DNA of 64,000 bases, taken from NCBI GenBank assembly GCA_029961685.1, contig JARWKL010000006.1, forward strand, positions 13,460,748 through 13,524,747, given 5' to 3'. The number at the start of each line of letters is the position of its first letter. The first letter of the stretch is position 1. Below are positions 62,528 through 64,000 of the stretch, one piece after another. Below the pieces are notes generated by a model, which ran no database searches, was not told where the DNA came from, and saw only the letters and a list, made by a program, of their open reading frames with translations. The translations under genes and the position numbers were made by a program. Source of the DNA: Aristolochia californica (taxonomy: Eukaryota; Streptophyta; Magnoliopsida; Piperales; Aristolochiaceae).

Positions 62528-64000
62528 AGGCATTTTTAACTAAGTGTTGACTGGCAAACCTTAAGTAATTTCTAAAAAAAATTATAGCCGTTTCACATCT
62601 TTAATAAAAAAAAAACATATACTATGATCTATGATTGTTAGGTCCGCTTATTGTAAAATAGGCAAAAAGTGGGTTTTCTGGCTCTAGTAAATATCCAACC
62701 GCACGTTTACTTGAGAATTTAATTTTTTCTATTCCTTGAAATTTTTGGATCATTAGGTCATTTGCATCTTCAACATGTTTCAGGCAAGAATATCCATATT
62801 TAAAACAAGTTTTGATTAATTAGAAATCTCTTTCTTATAAAATTCCACCAAGCTATTTGTGATTGTACTAATGGAATTTCTCAAACGTGGATAACAAAAC
62901 TTTGGTGTTCATTTTTAGTGCGTGAAATAATTTTTTTCACTTACATTTATTATAGTTTTCAATTTTTTACATACATAAACTCTAAAATTTTCATTTTGTT
63001 GTGATCTATTTTCCATATCTTTTTGTTTACAAGGAAAAAGGGGGAGTGAAAACTCATGTTTGGATATGAAAAAAATTGAACATCCAAAATGGAAATGCAT
63101 AAATGCTGAGAGAGTTAATTCGAAAAAGTATCTGTGATTTTTAAAGATTGTAAACTCTTTCTATTTTATATATATTAGTTTTTGCAATCATCGGAAAAGG
63201 GGGGACAAGGCATTTTTAGTTGAGTGTCAACTCCCAAACCATAAGTCATTTCTAATGCCGTTAGACATCATTAATCAATCAAAATATTTATGATGATCTA
63301 TGATTGTTAGGTCTGGTTTTTGTAAAATAGGCAAAAAGTAGGTTGTTTGGCTCTGGTAAATAAGCCACACACGTTAACTAGAGAATTTAATTTTTTCTAC
63401 TCCTTGAAATTTTTGGATCAATAGGTCCTTTGCATCTTCAACATCTTGCAGGCATGCATATCCATATTTAAAACACTTTAGGATCAATTAGAAATTTCTT
63501 TCTTATAAAATTCCACCAAGCTATTAGGGGTTGAATTGTGGAATTTGCCAAACATGGATAACAACACTTTGGTGCTTATTTTTAGTGCGTGGAATAATTT
63601 TCTTCACTTAAATTTATTATTTTTTTCCATACATAAACTCTAAAATTTTCATTTTTTTGTCATCTATTTGCCTTATCTTTTTTTTTCAAGAGAAATAAGG
63701 GAGAGAGAAAAGTAAAGTTTGGATTTGAAAAAAAAAATAGAACATCCAAAATGGAAATGGACAAATGCTAAGAGAGATAATTCAAAAAAGTATTTGTGAT
63801 TTGTAAGGATTGTAAACTCATTTAGTTTTTTATATATTTTGCAATCATCAGAAAAGGGGGGAGAGGCAATTTTAACTGAGTGTTGACTCCCAAACCATAA
63901 GTCATTTCTAAAAAAAATTATAGCTCTTACACATCATTAATCGATCAAAAAATTTACGATGATCTATGATTGTTAGGTCCGCTTTTTTTAAAATAGGGAA

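Larger units (their letters stand above)
5558..64000 (+). repeat. main satellite array, about 670-bp monomer, head-to-tail
   Basis: About 58 kb of one tandem repeat with no foreign insertion seen and no inverted monomer. Landmarks spaced over 6125-28233 average about 670 bp and over 42247-63534 about 665 bp. Monomers differ by many substitutions and small indels but keep the same order of blocks given in the summary. Frequent open frames of 60-123 codons on both strands are the same few satellite frames recurring (plus strand around the landmark, minus strand between the landmark and the G-tract). They shift and break between copies, so they are not genes. Long satellites of this kind are typical of plant pericentromeric or subtelomeric heterochromatin; the location here is unknown. 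Confidence 0.97.
52741..64000 (+). repeat. satellite block to right edge
   Basis: Landmarks at 52754, 53421, 54099, 54775, 55440, 56135, 56786, 57471, 58140, 58798, 59429, 60138, 60824, 61490, 62171, 62866 and 63534; the last 15 intervals average about 674 bp. A deletion near 59209 joins 'cattacaca' to 'attttttgtaaaatagg'. Copied blocks within it are listed separately. The array continues beyond the window. Confidence 0.85.

Noticed and set aside
5558..64000. CRISPR-like or rDNA spacer repeat
   Set aside because: The repeat unit is about 670 bp without short repeat/spacer alternation, and no rRNA sequence is present.
5558..64000. CENP-B-box-like centromere motif
   Set aside because: I saw no match to the core of that box in the monomers I read; the dyad is unrelated. 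A centromeric role therefore stays unproven.

Overview
The window is almost entirely one tandem satellite array from a plant nuclear genome. The plant assignment rests on two things: the insert near the left end carries a C-terminal integrase fragment of the plant Athila/Tat branch of Ty3/gypsy retrotransposons, and two perfect plant-type telomeric heptamers (TTTAGGG) sit at a sub-repeat junction. I cannot name the species. No intact protein-coding gene, tRNA, rRNA or CRISPR array is visible.

Layout: 1-1659 is satellite. 1660-5557 is a composite insert of about 3.9 kb lying inside one monomer. 5558-64000 is satellite without further foreign insertion, still running at the right edge. All monomers are head-to-tail in the same orientation. 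Using the landmark 'tactagtggaattt', I placed about 90 copies, usually 660-690 bp apart, shorter where internal deletions occur and longer where sub-repeats were added. From the landmark the monomer runs: AT-rich stretch with 'cataaactctaaaatt'; 'ttgccttatctttttg'; an A-tract near +205; 'gagagagataattcc' near +242; a TATA-like 'ttttttatatatt' near +300; a G-tract near +330; 'gttgactcccaaaccata' near +360; 'attaatcgatcaaaacat'; 'gggttgtttggctctgg'; 'ccgcacgttaacttgag'; an inverted repeat (aacatgttt...aaacatgtt) about 95 bp before the next landmark; then 'ccaccaagctattagggg'.

The array has substructure. Shared variants show a trimeric higher-order repeat of about 2.04 kb (500-8470), two dimeric ones of about 1.39 kb (21.2-25.1 kb) and about 1.36 kb (41.3-44.75 kb), local tandem copies at 51.3-52.65 kb, and copied multi-hundred-bp blocks 9.8 kb, 6.05 kb and 2.74 kb apart. 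The G-tract, usually 5-7 G, is expanded to 20-35 uninterrupted G in nine monomers. A perfect 31-bp inverted repeat at 55506-55592 looks like a template-switch event, and its sister block about 6.05 kb away retains the unswitched sequence.

The insert contains, left to right: an unassigned AT-rich segment, a stretch that may be a captured host-gene fragment with a strong splice-donor match (minus strand), the integrase fragment (minus strand), a TTTA/TTA microsatellite exactly where the integrase frame breaks, a segment with a 171-bp direct duplication, and a GC-rich segment with many chance open frames. The trimeric repeat preserves an unoccupied version of the insertion site near 7.6 kb, so the insertion can be dated relative to satellite amplification. 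Nothing here encodes interacting genes; the biology is satellite evolution.
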